From Paenibacillus gyeongsangnamensis (GTDB lineage Bacteria > Bacillota > Bacilli > Paenibacillales > NBRC-103111): a stretch of 56,026 nucleotides of DNA. Where the stretch lies: NCBI RefSeq assembly GCF_027533625.1, contig NZ_JAQAGZ010000035.1, positions 1 through 56,026 on the forward strand, given 5' to 3'. The notes beneath the pieces are model-generated. The model made no database searches. It saw nothing but the letters and a program-made list of their open reading frames with translations, and had not been told where the DNA came from. Each line of letters starts with the position of its first letter. The stretch's first letter is position 1. A program made the translations under genes and the position numbers. Positions 35,698-45,253 of the stretch are shown here, piece by piece.

Positions 35698-36774
35698 TTA
35701 TCGAATGCGGCTGTACTTACTGTTTTCGAAGTAATCGGCATTATTCCCCAATTTATGAAGCAATGGTGCTGTAATATGATCTAGCTGGTTGCGTACTTCC
35801 GAAGATATCGGAAAAGAGGCAGCTTCAATGTTCGCGTTCAACTGCTGGACGTTTCGCGCACCGCAAATCGTTATGGCGATATTCGGATTGGAAAATGCCC
35901 ATGCTAAAGAAAGCATACTCACGGATACACCCAAATCGAACGCAAGCTGATGAATACCGTTCAGAGCTTCTTGCAGCTCCGGTTCTGCCCCTTCTTCACC
36001 ATGGCGGCTCCCTTCTCCTCGACTATGATGAAAATGACGTGATCTCATTCGCCCGAGAGGAATTTCATCGATTTTACGATACTTTCCCGACAAAATACCT
36101 TGATGTAATCCCATATATCCGATGACGCCCATTTGGTGACGGGTACAATAGGGCAGAATCCGGCTCTCGATTGCTCTGCATAATAGATTGTAAACAAGCT
36201 CATTGGCGATAACCTTCACACCGGTAGCTTTCACTTCATCCATTTGTTCTACACCATGATTGCTGATACCTATGTGGCGAATTTTTCCTTCTTGCTTCAA
36301 TTGATCCAACGTATAGAACGCTTCTTCCAGTGTCGGCGGATCGGCAAGCAAACTTTCATCGTTGCTAAAATGTAAAATCGATTGGTAGTTGATCGGCCAG
36401 TGAAGCATATACAAATCGATATAATCGGTCTGTAAACGCCGCAAGCTTGCTTCGCATTGTTCTCGCAATGTCTTTGGTTTCGTATTCGAAGTCTTGATTT
36501 TAGTGCCGATAATGGCTCTAGACCGTCTTCCTTTCAAGGCAAGTCCCAGCGATCTTTCACTTTCACCATCATTGTACATTTCAGCAGTATCGAAATAATT
36601 GATGCCACTGTCCAAAGCTGCCCCGATCATCTCTTCTACATCTCTTTGACTTTGAAATCCCCAATAGCTGTTGCTGTCTCCGCCGAACTGCCAGCAGCCC
36701 ATCCCAAGTATGCCGACCTGCAATTCGGAAATCCCAAGCCTTCTTGTTTCCAATATTTGTTCACTCTCTTTCAA
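35698..36774 (-). CDS. aldo/keto reductase, third in window
   Basis: This encodes up to 358 residues. RRLGISELQVGILGMGCWQF, Asp/Tyr in FDTAEMYNDGESE, Lys in IIGTKIKTSN, His in YMLHWPINY and the cofactor tail ITICGARNVQQLNANIE define an NAD(P)H-dependent aldo/keto reductase. Residues 240-260 (RSRHFHHSRGEGSRHGEEGA) form an unusual His/Arg-rich insert. The start is uncertain: the frame opens at TTG (36774), only 4 bases after the SDR remnant stop, without a clear ribosome-binding site. Confidence 0.88.
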   Translation of the reverse strand: MKESEQILETRRLGISELQVGILGMGCWQFGGDSNSYWGFQSQRDVEEMIGAALDSGINYFDTAEMYNDGESERSLGLALKGRRSRAIIGTKIKTSNTKPKTLREQCEASLRRLQTDYIDLYMLHWPINYQSILHFSNDESLLADPPTLEEAFYTLDQLKQEGKIRHIGISNHGVEQMDEVKATGVKVIANELVYNLLCRAIESRILPYCTRHQMGVIGYMGLHQGILSGKYRKIDEIPLGRMRSRHFHHSRGEGSRHGEEGAEPELQEALNGIHQLAFDLGVSVSMLSLAWAFSNPNIAITICGARNVQQLNANIEAASFPISSEVRNQLDHITAPLLHKLGNNADYFENSKYSRIR

Positions 36775-36778
36775 AGGA

Positions 36779-37245
36779 TTAATCCATCAACTGTCCGCCA
36801 TTAACTTCAATGATTTCTCCTGTAATATAGTCAGCAAAACTTGAAGATAAAAATAATATGGCGCCTGCTGCCTCATCCGGGGTTCCTTCACGGCCAAGCG
36901 GTATGAGAGATGCATTCTTTTGACGGATTTCAGGAGGTGAAAACCGATCATGAAACGGCGTACTGATGACGCCCGGCGCAATGCCGTTCACTAAAATGTT
37001 ATACCCGACCAACTCTTTTGCCAGCGCCCGAGTCAAATTGCTTACTCCCGCTTTGGCCGTTGAATAGGCGATACTGCCCGGACCCCCGCCAGTGCGGGCG
37101 GCCACGGAGGTCACATTGACGATCTTTCCTTTTCCCTGCGCTTTCATCATAGGAATACTGCTTTCGTTACCAAATAAACGGATTACACGATCCCATAATT
37201 GTTCGTCCAAATCTTCCAGTTTCGTGAATACATATTTGTTCCCTC
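36779..37245 (-). pseudogene. short-chain dehydrogenase remnant
   Basis: The minus strand encodes the second half of an SDR: LEDLDEQLWDRVI, GKIVNVTSVAARTGGGPGSI, the Tyr-Lys pair in IAYSTAKAGVSNL, VNGIAPGVISTPF and YITGEIIEVNGGQLMD. The cofactor-binding N-terminus and NNAG box are absent, and IRLFGNESSIPMM is about 8 residues shorter than normal relatives in that region. A GGAGGG plus ATG just upstream is in a different frame. It is very similar to the broken SDR at 23457-24112, so both copies have decayed independently. Confidence 0.75.
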
Positions 37246-37255
37246 CAAAATTTTC

Positions 37256-37292
37256 AGGAAAACCAAGGGAGATTATCTCCCCTGGTTTTCCT
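37256..37292 (-). terminator. hairpin after the first binding-protein gene
   Basis: AGGAAAACCA and TGGTTTTCCT, extended by GGGAG/CTCCC, form a long stem 11 bases past the stop at 37303. It may attenuate transcription into the downstream genes. Confidence 0.7.
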
Positions 37293-37302
37293 GCATAATG
37301 CT

Positions 37303-38907
37303 TTATTGATTCAACCAAACGTTCCAATAGTAAGGAAATGGTGTTCCTTGTAAACCTTGAAGCTTTTTGCTTTTTGTACCTAGCAGGAAAAAGTCGCCAA
37401 ACTTCACTACTGGCACTTGATCCCACGTTATAGCCTGCAATTTATCCCAGATGGCTTTTCTCTTGGCGGGATCCATCTCGGAATTTAAGCTCTTTAACAG
37501 GGCATCCTTGTTGGAATTTTCCCAGAAACCCGGCCATTTGCTATCGAAAACTGGCCAAATCCCGGGATCGGGAGTGAAAGTAGTGGCTCCCATAAACACT
37601 TCATAAAGATCCGGATTAGCACGCTTTTGTATAAGGGTCGCCCAATCCACCACTTGAAGATCAATGTTAAACCCTGCTTTTTTGAGTTGTTCCGTGGCTA
37701 CCAATGAAATTTTGTACATAAAATCATAATCTTTCGTTGTAAGCCATCGAATCGGTTCTCGGTTATATCCCGCTTCTTTCATAAGCTGCTGCGCTTTCTC
37801 GATATTTCCTTGGTTATACATTTCTTTGCCGGCATCTGTCCACCATTGTTTTTGCTCCTGGAACATAAGGCTCGGATCAATACGGTAAAACTCGCTGGAA
37901 GTAAAGGCCGCTTTCATAATCGGTTCCATATTCAATGCTAACGCAAACGCCTGGCGCATGCGTTGGTCTTTAAACGGACCTGTCTTTTTGTTAAAGACTG
38001 CCTGCGGCCACCAATAGGGCTTCACTATGACAGCGTCTACTTGATTGTTTGCTTTCATTGATTCATATAAATCCGTACTGATCTGCTCTGCGTAATCGAA
38101 TTGTCCGGTTTGTACCCCATCCAAACGAGTGGAAACCTCAGGGGTTGGAATAAACATAATATTATCAACATAAGCTACTCGACTGCCGCCCATTCCGTTT
38201 GCCGATCCCGGCAACGGCTTATAATCATCATAACGGGAAAGTTTTACATGTTGATCGGGTACATGCTCGACAAATCGATATGGACCAGTTCCAATGAAGT
38301 CCTTGATCGGACCGTCGCCCGCTGCATCAATGATCTCCTTGGGATAAATCGCGGCCTGCTGATTTGGAAAAGCAAGCAGCATCGGCACGTTCGGCTGAGG
38401 AGTTTTTAAGATAATGTCAAGGGTAAGATCGTTTTCCATTTTCAGTTCTTTTACATTATTAAAAAAGATCGCCCCATAACTCGATTTCTTTCCCCATCGA
38501 TTAAGAGATGCTATTACGTCATCCGCCGTCATCACTTTCCCGTTATGGAACTTGATACCTTCCCGCAAATGAATTACATATGTGTTCGTCGCCATATCAA
38601 AATTATAGTCTTTAGCAAGCAAAGGAACGGCATTATATTTATCATCAAGGGTAAATAAGCCTTCATAAATATGCCACCCGATTTCCTGCGATAAAAATGC
38701 CGAGGTTATTTGTACATCTAGTGAAGGTGGCTCGCCAGCAATTGCAACTTTTAAAGTGCCCCCTTTTTTAGGTTCACTGGTGGAATTTTTAGTTTCTCCT
38801 GTGGAATTACCCGTTTTCGGCGACGATTGACTTGTGCACCCTGCTAGCACAACTGATAACAAAAAAATAATGAACAGGATCGTTACAGAAGTTTTTTTTA
38901 TTGCCAA
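37303..38907 (-). CDS. peptide/opine ABC transporter substrate-binding lipoprotein, copy 2
   Basis: This encodes 534 residues of the family 5 (DppA/OppA) solute-binding proteins. It starts at TTG 38907, with GGAGG 8 bases upstream. The lipoprotein signal ends in LAGC, then a Ser/Thr/Lys-rich linker. The domain reads GGTLKVAIAGEPPSLDVQIT, IYEGLFTLDD, YVIHLREGIKFHNGKVMTAD and IGTGPYRFVEHVPD. It is strongly similar to the binding protein at 49138-50715. It has no permease of its own nearby and probably shares the transporter, widening substrate choice. Confidence 0.94.
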   Translation of the reverse strand: MAIKKTSVTILFIIFLLSVVLAGCTSQSSPKTGNSTGETKNSTSEPKKGGTLKVAIAGEPPSLDVQITSAFLSQEIGWHIYEGLFTLDDKYNAVPLLAKDYNFDMATNTYVIHLREGIKFHNGKVMTADDVIASLNRWGKKSSYGAIFFNNVKELKMENDLTLDIILKTPQPNVPMLLAFPNQQAAIYPKEIIDAAGDGPIKDFIGTGPYRFVEHVPDQHVKLSRYDDYKPLPGSANGMGGSRVAYVDNIMFIPTPEVSTRLDGVQTGQFDYAEQISTDLYESMKANNQVDAVIVKPYWWPQAVFNKKTGPFKDQRMRQAFALALNMEPIMKAAFTSSEFYRIDPSLMFQEQKQWWTDAGKEMYNQGNIEKAQQLMKEAGYNREPIRWLTTKDYDFMYKISLVATEQLKKAGFNIDLQVVDWATLIQKRANPDLYEVFMGATTFTPDPGIWPVFDSKWPGFWENSNKDALLKSLNSEMDPAKRKAIWDKLQAITWDQVPVVKFGDFFLLGTKSKKLQGLQGTPFPYYWNVWLNQ

Positions 38908-38953
38908 AATGGATGCCTCCTGACCACAGTTTCTCTCATCATATCTCGCCATG

Positions 38954-40558
38954 CTAATGAGCACAGCAAGTATGCGACACGATCAGATTTCCCTCTCGTG
39001 CATGGGTATGCTTTTTATGTTCCGTTGTTTTAACGCCGTTAACATACACATATGATATTCCTTCGGGATATTGCGCAGGCTCTTGATATGTAGCCTTATC
39101 AGTAATATTATCCGGATTAAAGACAACAATGTCCGCTTTGTATCCCGGCACCAAAAGTCCGCGTTTCCCTAATTTAAATCGTTGAACCGGGAATGAAGTG
39201 ACTTTACGGACCGCTTCTTCAAGCGAGAGCAACCGTTCTTGACGAACATATTTGGCGAACACTCGAGGGAAAGTTCCATATAAGCGAGGATGCGGCTTTC
39301 CTGTTTGGCAAGCAAGGCTATCAGAAGCAATCAATGATTTTTCCCAGCGCATTACTTTATTGACTTCTTGATCCGACATATGAAAATAAACTATCGCTAT
39401 TTTCCCTTCTTCCTCAATAAGCAAATCCATTGCGCAATCAACCGGATCTTTGCCTTGCATCGCGCTGATTTCCTTTATATGCTTTCCTTCTAAATGCCGG
39501 TTTTTCTCAGATGTAAGTGAAGAAATCAAAACATTTTCCCAGCCTGTAGAACAAACTAAATTGTCCCACATCTCCTGTTCTTCTTTTAGTTCCTCCTTGA
39601 TTTGTACGCGAACCGACGAATCCTTCAAGCGTTCTAATGTTTTCCTGATTCCCCCTTCTAATGCCCATGGCGGAAGCAGTGTAGTAAGTGAGGTGGATCC
39701 GGCAGTGTAAGGATAAACATCACAAGTAACGTCCATTCCTCTTGCTCTGGCGTCTTCGATGATCTCAAGCGCGCTGTCGATCTTCCCCCAATTCCCCTTT
39801 CCCGCCGCTTTTAAATGACTGATATGCAAGGAAATTCCACCCTTTTCCGCAATCCAAATCACTTCTTTTATAGAAGGAAGCAGGTTTTTGCCTTCCCCAC
39901 GAATATGCGTGGATAATATACCGTTATATTTGGGAAGTACGCCACATAATTCAGCTAATTCTTCTTTTGTCGTGTAGCTTCCCGGAGCATATAACAGGCC
40001 GATGGACAACCCGATCGCTCCCGCTCTCATCCCTTCCTCAAGCAAATCCTTCATGTGCTGCAGTTCCTGTTTGTTTGCCGTTCGTTTTTCAAATCCCATG
40101 ACCGCAATTCTCAACGCGCCGTGCGGTACATAGGTGGCTACATTAGCCGAAGCATTTGCTGCTGCCAGCACATTCATATACTCGTTCATTGTTGTCCACG
40201 ACCAGTTCTCATTCCATTTCCCTAAAATAGGTTCAATATACTCCTGAAGCAATGTTCCGTTTTTAGTGAAAAATGGGGCTGGCCCTATTCCGCAATTTCC
40301 TACAACTTCAGTGGTAACCCCCTGTTGCAGTTTAATTTCACTTAGTGGCTGGTCAAGAATCATTAAATCGGAATGGCAATGACCGTCAATAAATCCCGGG
40401 CATATAACTTGTTTCTGGACATCAATTGTGGATCTGCTCGATTGATCGATCCGGCCAATTTTTACGATAATACCATCCTTTACTCCTACGTCTCCGATAA
40501 ACCAAGGATTTCCTGTTCCATCCACAATTTTTCCGTTTTTAAGCACAAAGTCCAGCAT
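38954..40558 (-). CDS. N-acyl-D-amino-acid deacylase (D-aminoacylase family)
   Basis: This encodes 534 residues from ATG 40558, where GGAGGGAG fits; a frame to 40579 would include that site. Amidohydrolase metal ligands appear in PGFIDGHCHSD (His60, His62), the bridging-Cys motif VVGNCGIGPAP, STHIRGEG, and LHISHLKAAG. VRKVTSFPVQRFKLGKRGLL and GYKADIVVFNPDNI are family ends. It hydrolyses N-acyl or N-carbamoyl-type D-amino acids, or related amides, with zinc. Its place beside racemase-like enzymes supports processing of a D-configured amino compound. Confidence 0.92.
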   Translation of the reverse strand: MLDFVLKNGKIVDGTGNPWFIGDVGVKDGIIVKIGRIDQSSRSTIDVQKQVICPGFIDGHCHSDLMILDQPLSEIKLQQGVTTEVVGNCGIGPAPFFTKNGTLLQEYIEPILGKWNENWSWTTMNEYMNVLAAANASANVATYVPHGALRIAVMGFEKRTANKQELQHMKDLLEEGMRAGAIGLSIGLLYAPGSYTTKEELAELCGVLPKYNGILSTHIRGEGKNLLPSIKEVIWIAEKGGISLHISHLKAAGKGNWGKIDSALEIIEDARARGMDVTCDVYPYTAGSTSLTTLLPPWALEGGIRKTLERLKDSSVRVQIKEELKEEQEMWDNLVCSTGWENVLISSLTSEKNRHLEGKHIKEISAMQGKDPVDCAMDLLIEEEGKIAIVYFHMSDQEVNKVMRWEKSLIASDSLACQTGKPHPRLYGTFPRVFAKYVRQERLLSLEEAVRKVTSFPVQRFKLGKRGLLVPGYKADIVVFNPDNITDKATYQEPAQYPEGISYVYVNGVKTTEHKKHTHAREGNLIVSHTCCAH

Positions 40559-40605
40559 TCCGATCTCCCTCCTTTTCAAGCATTCCGCTTTCTTCCGTCC
40601 ATTTA

Positions 40606-42066
40606 TTATGATTTAACAAAAACTGTTTTTACGGACGTGAAAAATTCAATGGCCGCCTGCCCCTGTTCACGAGAATGAGAACTGGATTGCTTCATCCCTC
40701 CGAAAGGAGCTTGTAATTCTACACCGGCACTTTCAGCATTGATCCTGACTAGCCCCGCTTCGATATCATCGATAAACGTTAACATGCTACCGATATTTTT
40801 CGTAAAGATGGATGCACTAAGACCGAAATCCACTTCATTTGCCAATGATAAAGCCTCTTCAATCGTATCAACCTTAATCAGTGCAAGCACCGGACCGAAT
40901 ATCTCTTCCTTAAAAATAGTCATTTCCGGGGAGATATTTTCAAAAACGGTCGGTTCAACAAAGAACCCTTCTTTCAGTTCTCCTTCTTCCAGTCTCCTTC
41001 CGCCGCAAACAAGCGTCGCTCCTTCTTCAATTCCCTTTTGAATATAGGAAAGGACGGTTTCCAACTGCTTTTCAGTCGCACAAGGCCCCATCCACGTCTG
41101 TCCGTCCAAGCCGTTGCCGATTTTAAGTTCCTTCACTTTTACAAACAGTTTCTCCTTAAACTGCTCGTACACACCGCTTTGAATGAATACCCGGCTGGTG
41201 GCTGTACATTTCTGTCCCGTGGAACGCAAACCGCCGTTAATCGTCGCATCAACAGCAAGTTCCAAATCGGCATCTTCCAGTACGATAACAGGATTTTTCC
41301 CGCCCATCTCCAGCTGATATTTTGCTCCGCGGCTAAGCGCCATCTTTCCGATCATCTTTCCAACGACGTTAGAGCCTGTAAAAGTGATCGCGTTAATGCC
41401 GGTGTGTTCTACAATTCCTTGCCCTATGAGCGAACCGTCTCCGGTTACCATATTGACAACACCGGCCGGAAGACCAGCTTCATGTAGGCACTCGACGATC
41501 TTGGCCGCTGTAACTGCCGTTTCTTGAGCGGGCTTAAACACAACCGTGTTTCCGTAGATGAGAGCCGGTGCCATCTTCCAAATCGGGATGGCCACTGGGA
41601 AGTTCCACGGTGTGATAACGCCTACTACCCCGAGCGGAACGCGCGTAGTGTACATCAATGCTCCGGCGTCAGTAGAAGGAATAACATCGCCGATTTTTCT
41701 CAATCCCTCCCCTGCGTAATATCGCAGAATGGCAACGCCCCTCATCGTTTCTCCTTTTGCCTCCAGAAACGGTTTTCCCATTTCCCGCGTCATTGTTTCT
41801 GCAATGTCATCAGCGTGTCGCTCAAGTGCATTAGCCGCTTTATAGAGGTACTCCCCTCTTGCTGCGCCAGACAATTTTCTCCATAAGACTTGTGCTTTCT
41901 TGGCCGAGTCCACAGCATTATTTAAATCCTCGATAGCTGATGCTTGTACAAATCCGACAATCTCGTTTCGTTTTGCCGGATTTATGCTAGCATCTTTCAC
42001 GTTTGTGACGGTAGAAACCCATTCGCCGTTAATATAATTGAGATATGTTTTAACCGTTGCCTCCAT
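40606..42066 (-). CDS. aldehyde dehydrogenase (alpha-ketoglutaric semialdehyde type)
   Basis: This encodes 486 residues. VITPWNFPVAIPIWKMAPAL, the Glu in QLEMGGKNPVIVLEDAD, catalytic Cys in STGQKCTATSR and EEIFGPVLALIKVD are standard ALDH sites. Overall style (YINGEWVS, KPFLEAKGE) matches 2,5-dioxopentanoate/alpha-ketoglutaric semialdehyde dehydrogenases, which yield 2-oxoglutarate from sugar acids or hydroxyproline. The DapA-family lyase at the head of the block is a usual partner. AGGAG precedes ATG. Confidence 0.9.
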   Translation of the reverse strand: MEATVKTYLNYINGEWVSTVTNVKDASINPAKRNEIVGFVQASAIEDLNNAVDSAKKAQVLWRKLSGAARGEYLYKAANALERHADDIAETMTREMGKPFLEAKGETMRGVAILRYYAGEGLRKIGDVIPSTDAGALMYTTRVPLGVVGVITPWNFPVAIPIWKMAPALIYGNTVVFKPAQETAVTAAKIVECLHEAGLPAGVVNMVTGDGSLIGQGIVEHTGINAITFTGSNVVGKMIGKMALSRGAKYQLEMGGKNPVIVLEDADLELAVDATINGGLRSTGQKCTATSRVFIQSGVYEQFKEKLFVKVKELKIGNGLDGQTWMGPCATEKQLETVLSYIQKGIEEGATLVCGGRRLEEGELKEGFFVEPTVFENISPEMTIFKEEIFGPVLALIKVDTIEEALSLANEVDFGLSASIFTKNIGSMLTFIDDIEAGLVRINAESAGVELQAPFGGMKQSSSHSREQGQAAIEFFTSVKTVFVKS

Positions 42067-42140
42067 GTATCATTCATCTCCTGTATATCCATTGGCTGCT
42101 TGTCAACAATGCGAATAGTAGTCGCCATCCAGCTTGCAGT

Positions 42141-43271
42141 TTATTTAAGCTCACTGTCTACCTGTACGCCAAAACCGGCTCCATCAGGAACGAGCAAGTG
42201 ATTCTGGTCCCAAACGTGGGGAGCTGTCAAAAAATCGTTTAAGTACATTTTCGGGCCGATCAGATCGGAAGGCCAGGTAATCAATGAGCTGCTAGCCGCC
42301 AAATGAAGCTGCGATGCGGTTCCTAAGCCACACTCCACCGTGCTGCCAAGCAAACATTGTTTTCCCGCAGACTCTGCCAGAGCCAGCACCTTTCTCGCTT
42401 TAAACATTCCACCGGCTCCGGCCGTAGAGACATTGAACACATCCACCGCGTCGTGTTTGAGCAACTCCAGGCCGAACTCGGGCGAATGGACATGCTCTAA
42501 TATCGGCATGCCGATACGGCTTTTTAATTTTGCTTTTCCTTCCACATCCAGATAAGGAATCGGCGTTTCGATACCGGCCGGATTATACTTTTCCATTCTC
42601 TTCAAATTTTCAACCGCCTCGTCGAACGTCCAGCCGGAATTCGCATCCAGCTTGATGACGGCTTTGTCACCGGCTACTTCTCTTATGATGCGGAGGCGCT
42701 CCAGGTCTTCCTTAGGATCGATGCCGACTTTTAATTTAAAGGCGTCAAACCCTTCCGTTACCTTTTCAGCAATTTCCGCTTCCAAGTATTCGATTCCCCT
42801 GATATAAACGACCCACGATACCCAAATTTTGTCCTTTTTCTTTCCGCCGAATAAGTTATATACCGGAACATTTAACGATTTTCCGATAAGATCGAGCAGC
42901 GCATTGTCAACACCGCAGCCTACGATATCGTATACTGTGCCGTCGGGGCGTTCATCCACCATATTTTTTTCAGGATATCCCTGCAGCAATTCCTCGATTT
43001 GAAAAGCTTCTTTGCCGATCAATTGTTTCGCCAAATAAGCCTCTAATTGTTCAATTGTAAATTTTGTACCATCGGGCATGAACATGGTATCGGGAATATC
43101 GGATACTTCGCCGTAACCTTTAACCCCTTCATCTGAAGTCAATTCGATCACAGCGAAGTCCGAAAAAGAATGTCCGCCCTCTTTGTTGGCCAATCCGCCT
43201 AAAGCAGCCGTCACGGTTGAATAAACTCTTTTTGCTTGAAACGGATATATTTTTAAATCTGCTATTTTCAT
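42141..43271 (-). CDS. enolase-superfamily protein (MLE subgroup), copy 1
   Basis: This encodes 376 residues with a capping domain (1-130) and a TIM barrel. Lys179-x-Lys181 (FKLKVGID) is the MLE-subgroup motif. The probable metal ligands are Asp209 (KLDANSGW), Glu235 (GIETPIP) and Glu259 (PILEH). Hand alignment puts Ser where members such as dipeptide epimerases have the second catalytic Lys (FNVSTAGAGG versus INIKLMKCGG). It may be a dehydratase, racemase or epimerase with an unusual one-base active site. AAAGGAG precedes ATG. A close paralogue is at 44076-45218. Confidence 0.9.
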   Translation of the reverse strand: MKIADLKIYPFQAKRVYSTVTAALGGLANKEGGHSFSDFAVIELTSDEGVKGYGEVSDIPDTMFMPDGTKFTIEQLEAYLAKQLIGKEAFQIEELLQGYPEKNMVDERPDGTVYDIVGCGVDNALLDLIGKSLNVPVYNLFGGKKKDKIWVSWVVYIRGIEYLEAEIAEKVTEGFDAFKLKVGIDPKEDLERLRIIREVAGDKAVIKLDANSGWTFDEAVENLKRMEKYNPAGIETPIPYLDVEGKAKLKSRIGMPILEHVHSPEFGLELLKHDAVDVFNVSTAGAGGMFKARKVLALAESAGKQCLLGSTVECGLGTASQLHLAASSSLITWPSDLIGPKMYLNDFLTAPHVWDQNHLLVPDGAGFGVQVDSELK

Positions 43272-43293
43272 ATCAATATCTCCTTTGACTAGT

Positions 43294-44052
43294 TTATTTT
43301 CCCATGAATTGGCGGAAAGCTCTGGCTACTTCTCTTATAATAACAGGCAGGATCTCGGCCCCTTTTTCTTTGGATGCATGACGCGAATCGTCGCTGATTC
43401 CGTTCACTCCTACGCTGTTATTCGGTCTTTGAATAAACATCCGGCGGGACATCTCTTCCGTTGGAATTTCATCGTGCCTGTGCGGAGGGAATGAATTTAA
43501 ACGCACTAACTCTGGGCGCAAATGGAGCATCAACGATGTTTCAAATCCCCCCGCATGCCCGGGAACTCTTCCCAGTTGTGTGGCCTGACACTCGTTACGC
43601 AAAGCCTCCCAAGCGACTGTCCAATAAGAGGTGGCGGCAATGTTGACCTGACATTCCCTTGCGATATCCCGGGTCGCCATTCTGATCGCTTCATCATTAC
43701 CGCCGTGTGAGTTCAATATCGCGATATGTTTAAAACCGGTAGTAACCATCGATCTTAGCAAATCTTTTAAAACGATAGTCATCGCTTCACTTGTCAGTGA
43801 TAAGGCTGGCATTGGAAAATGATGATGCGAATTGCCGTAGGATAAAACAGGCGCCACCACCGCGCGAAAACTGTCCTGCACGGCCGCACAGCTTCTGAGC
43901 GCAATTTCCTCCGCGAACACGGCGTCCGTACACAAAGGAAGATGGGGGCCGTGCTGTTCGATCGCACCTACGGGTAAAACAATCATCGCTTCGGAAGCAA
44001 TGTTTGTTACTTCCTCCCTTGTTAATGAGTCAAGCTTTAGATGGTTGAACAA
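43294..44052 (-). CDS. creatininase family amidohydrolase (TTG start)
   Basis: This encodes 252 residues. Metal ligands are visible in VGAIEQHGPHLPLCTDAVFA and ILNSHGGNDEAI; GHAGGFETSLMLHL is the third conserved block. Members include creatinine amidohydrolase, sugar-formamide hydrolases and the peptidase MftE. It probably opens a cyclic or linear amide. The start is TTG with AAAGGAGAGG 7 bases upstream. It sits between the two enolase-superfamily genes, 22-23 bases from each. Confidence 0.92.
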   Translation of the reverse strand: MFNHLKLDSLTREEVTNIASEAMIVLPVGAIEQHGPHLPLCTDAVFAEEIALRSCAAVQDSFRAVVAPVLSYGNSHHHFPMPALSLTSEAMTIVLKDLLRSMVTTGFKHIAILNSHGGNDEAIRMATRDIARECQVNIAATSYWTVAWEALRNECQATQLGRVPGHAGGFETSLMLHLRPELVRLNSFPPHRHDEIPTEEMSRRMFIQRPNNSVGVNGISDDSRHASKEKGAEILPVIIREVARAFRQFMGK

Positions 44053-44075
44053 TTTTGCCCTCTCCTTTAATTGTT

Positions 44076-45218
44076 CTAAATACCTTTTTGCAAATATTGC
44101 GGATCCACCTCAACGCCGAAACCAGCGCCATCGGGAACGAGCAAGCGGTTTTGATCCCAAGCATGGGGTGCGTTCAACATGTCGTTTACATACATTTTCG
44201 GGCCAATCAGATCGGACGGCCAGGTAACCAGCGAACTGCCGGCCGATAGATGAAGCTGCGATGCGGTACCCAAGCCGCACTCCACCGTACTGCCGAGCAA
44301 GCATGGTTTGCCTGCGGACTCGGCCAACGCCAATATCTTTCTCGCTTTAAACACGCCGCCGGCTTGGGCTGCAGAAATATTGAACACATCTACCGCATCA
44401 TGTTTGAGCAACTCCAAAGCAAATTCGAGCGTATGCACATGTTCCAAAATAGGCATGCCGATACGGCCTTTTAATTTTGCTTTCCCTTCTACATCCAGGA
44501 ATGGAATCGGCGTTTCGATACCGGCCGGATTGTATTTTTCCAATCTCTTCAAGTTTTCGACTGCCTCGTCAAACGTCCAACCGGAGTTGGCGTCCAGCTT
44601 GATGACCGCCTTTTCGCCGGCTGTTTCTCTCAATATGCGGAGCCGCTCCTCATCCTGCTTGGGGTCGATGCCGACTTTTAATTTAAAAGCATCAAACCCT
44701 TCTTTGACCTTTTCGGCGATTTCCGCTTCCAAGTATTTGATATCCCTGATATAAACGACCCATGATACCCAAATCTTGTCCTTTTTCTTTCCGCCAAACA
44801 AGTTATACACCGGAACATTCAGCGTTTTGCCGATGAGATCAAGTAACGCATTGTCTACACCGCAGCTTACGATATCCAACATTGAACCGTCGGGTCGTAT
44901 GTCCACCATGTTTTTTTCGGGATATGCCTGCAGCAATTCTTCGATTTGGAATGGGTCTTTGCCAATCAACTGGTTGGCTAAATAAGTCTCCAAATGTTCA
45001 ATCGTAAAGTTTTGTCCGTTTGGCATAGTCATCGTTTCCGGAATATCGGATACTTCTCCGTAACCTTTGATCCCGGTATCGGACGTCAATTCGATGATGG
45101 CGAAGTCCGAAAAAGCATATCCGCCTTCCTTATGCGCTACGCCGCCTAAAGCGGCCGTTACGGTAGAATACACTCTTTTCGCGCTAAACGGAAATAAATT
45201 AACATCAACGATTTTCAT
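44076..45218 (-). CDS. enolase-superfamily protein (MLE subgroup), copy 2
   Basis: This encodes 380 residues, very close to copy 1 along its length (for example IWVSWVVYIRDIKYLEAEIA). It has the same KLK, DAN, ETP and LEH motifs and the same missing barrel-strand-6 Lys (FNISAAQAGG). The tail differs (VDPQYLQKGI). Because both copies keep the unusual residue, it is likely functional rather than decay. AAGGAGG precedes ATG. The two may act on the two epimers of one substrate, or simply be a duplicate. Confidence 0.9.
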   Translation of the reverse strand: MKIVDVNLFPFSAKRVYSTVTAALGGVAHKEGGYAFSDFAIIELTSDTGIKGYGEVSDIPETMTMPNGQNFTIEHLETYLANQLIGKDPFQIEELLQAYPEKNMVDIRPDGSMLDIVSCGVDNALLDLIGKTLNVPVYNLFGGKKKDKIWVSWVVYIRDIKYLEAEIAEKVKEGFDAFKLKVGIDPKQDEERLRILRETAGEKAVIKLDANSGWTFDEAVENLKRLEKYNPAGIETPIPFLDVEGKAKLKGRIGMPILEHVHTLEFALELLKHDAVDVFNISAAQAGGVFKARKILALAESAGKPCLLGSTVECGLGTASQLHLSAGSSLVTWPSDLIGPKMYVNDMLNAPHAWDQNRLLVPDGAGFGVEVDPQYLQKGI

Positions 45219-45253
45219 TAATAACCTCCTTGGATCAGTATGGGTTGATTTGT

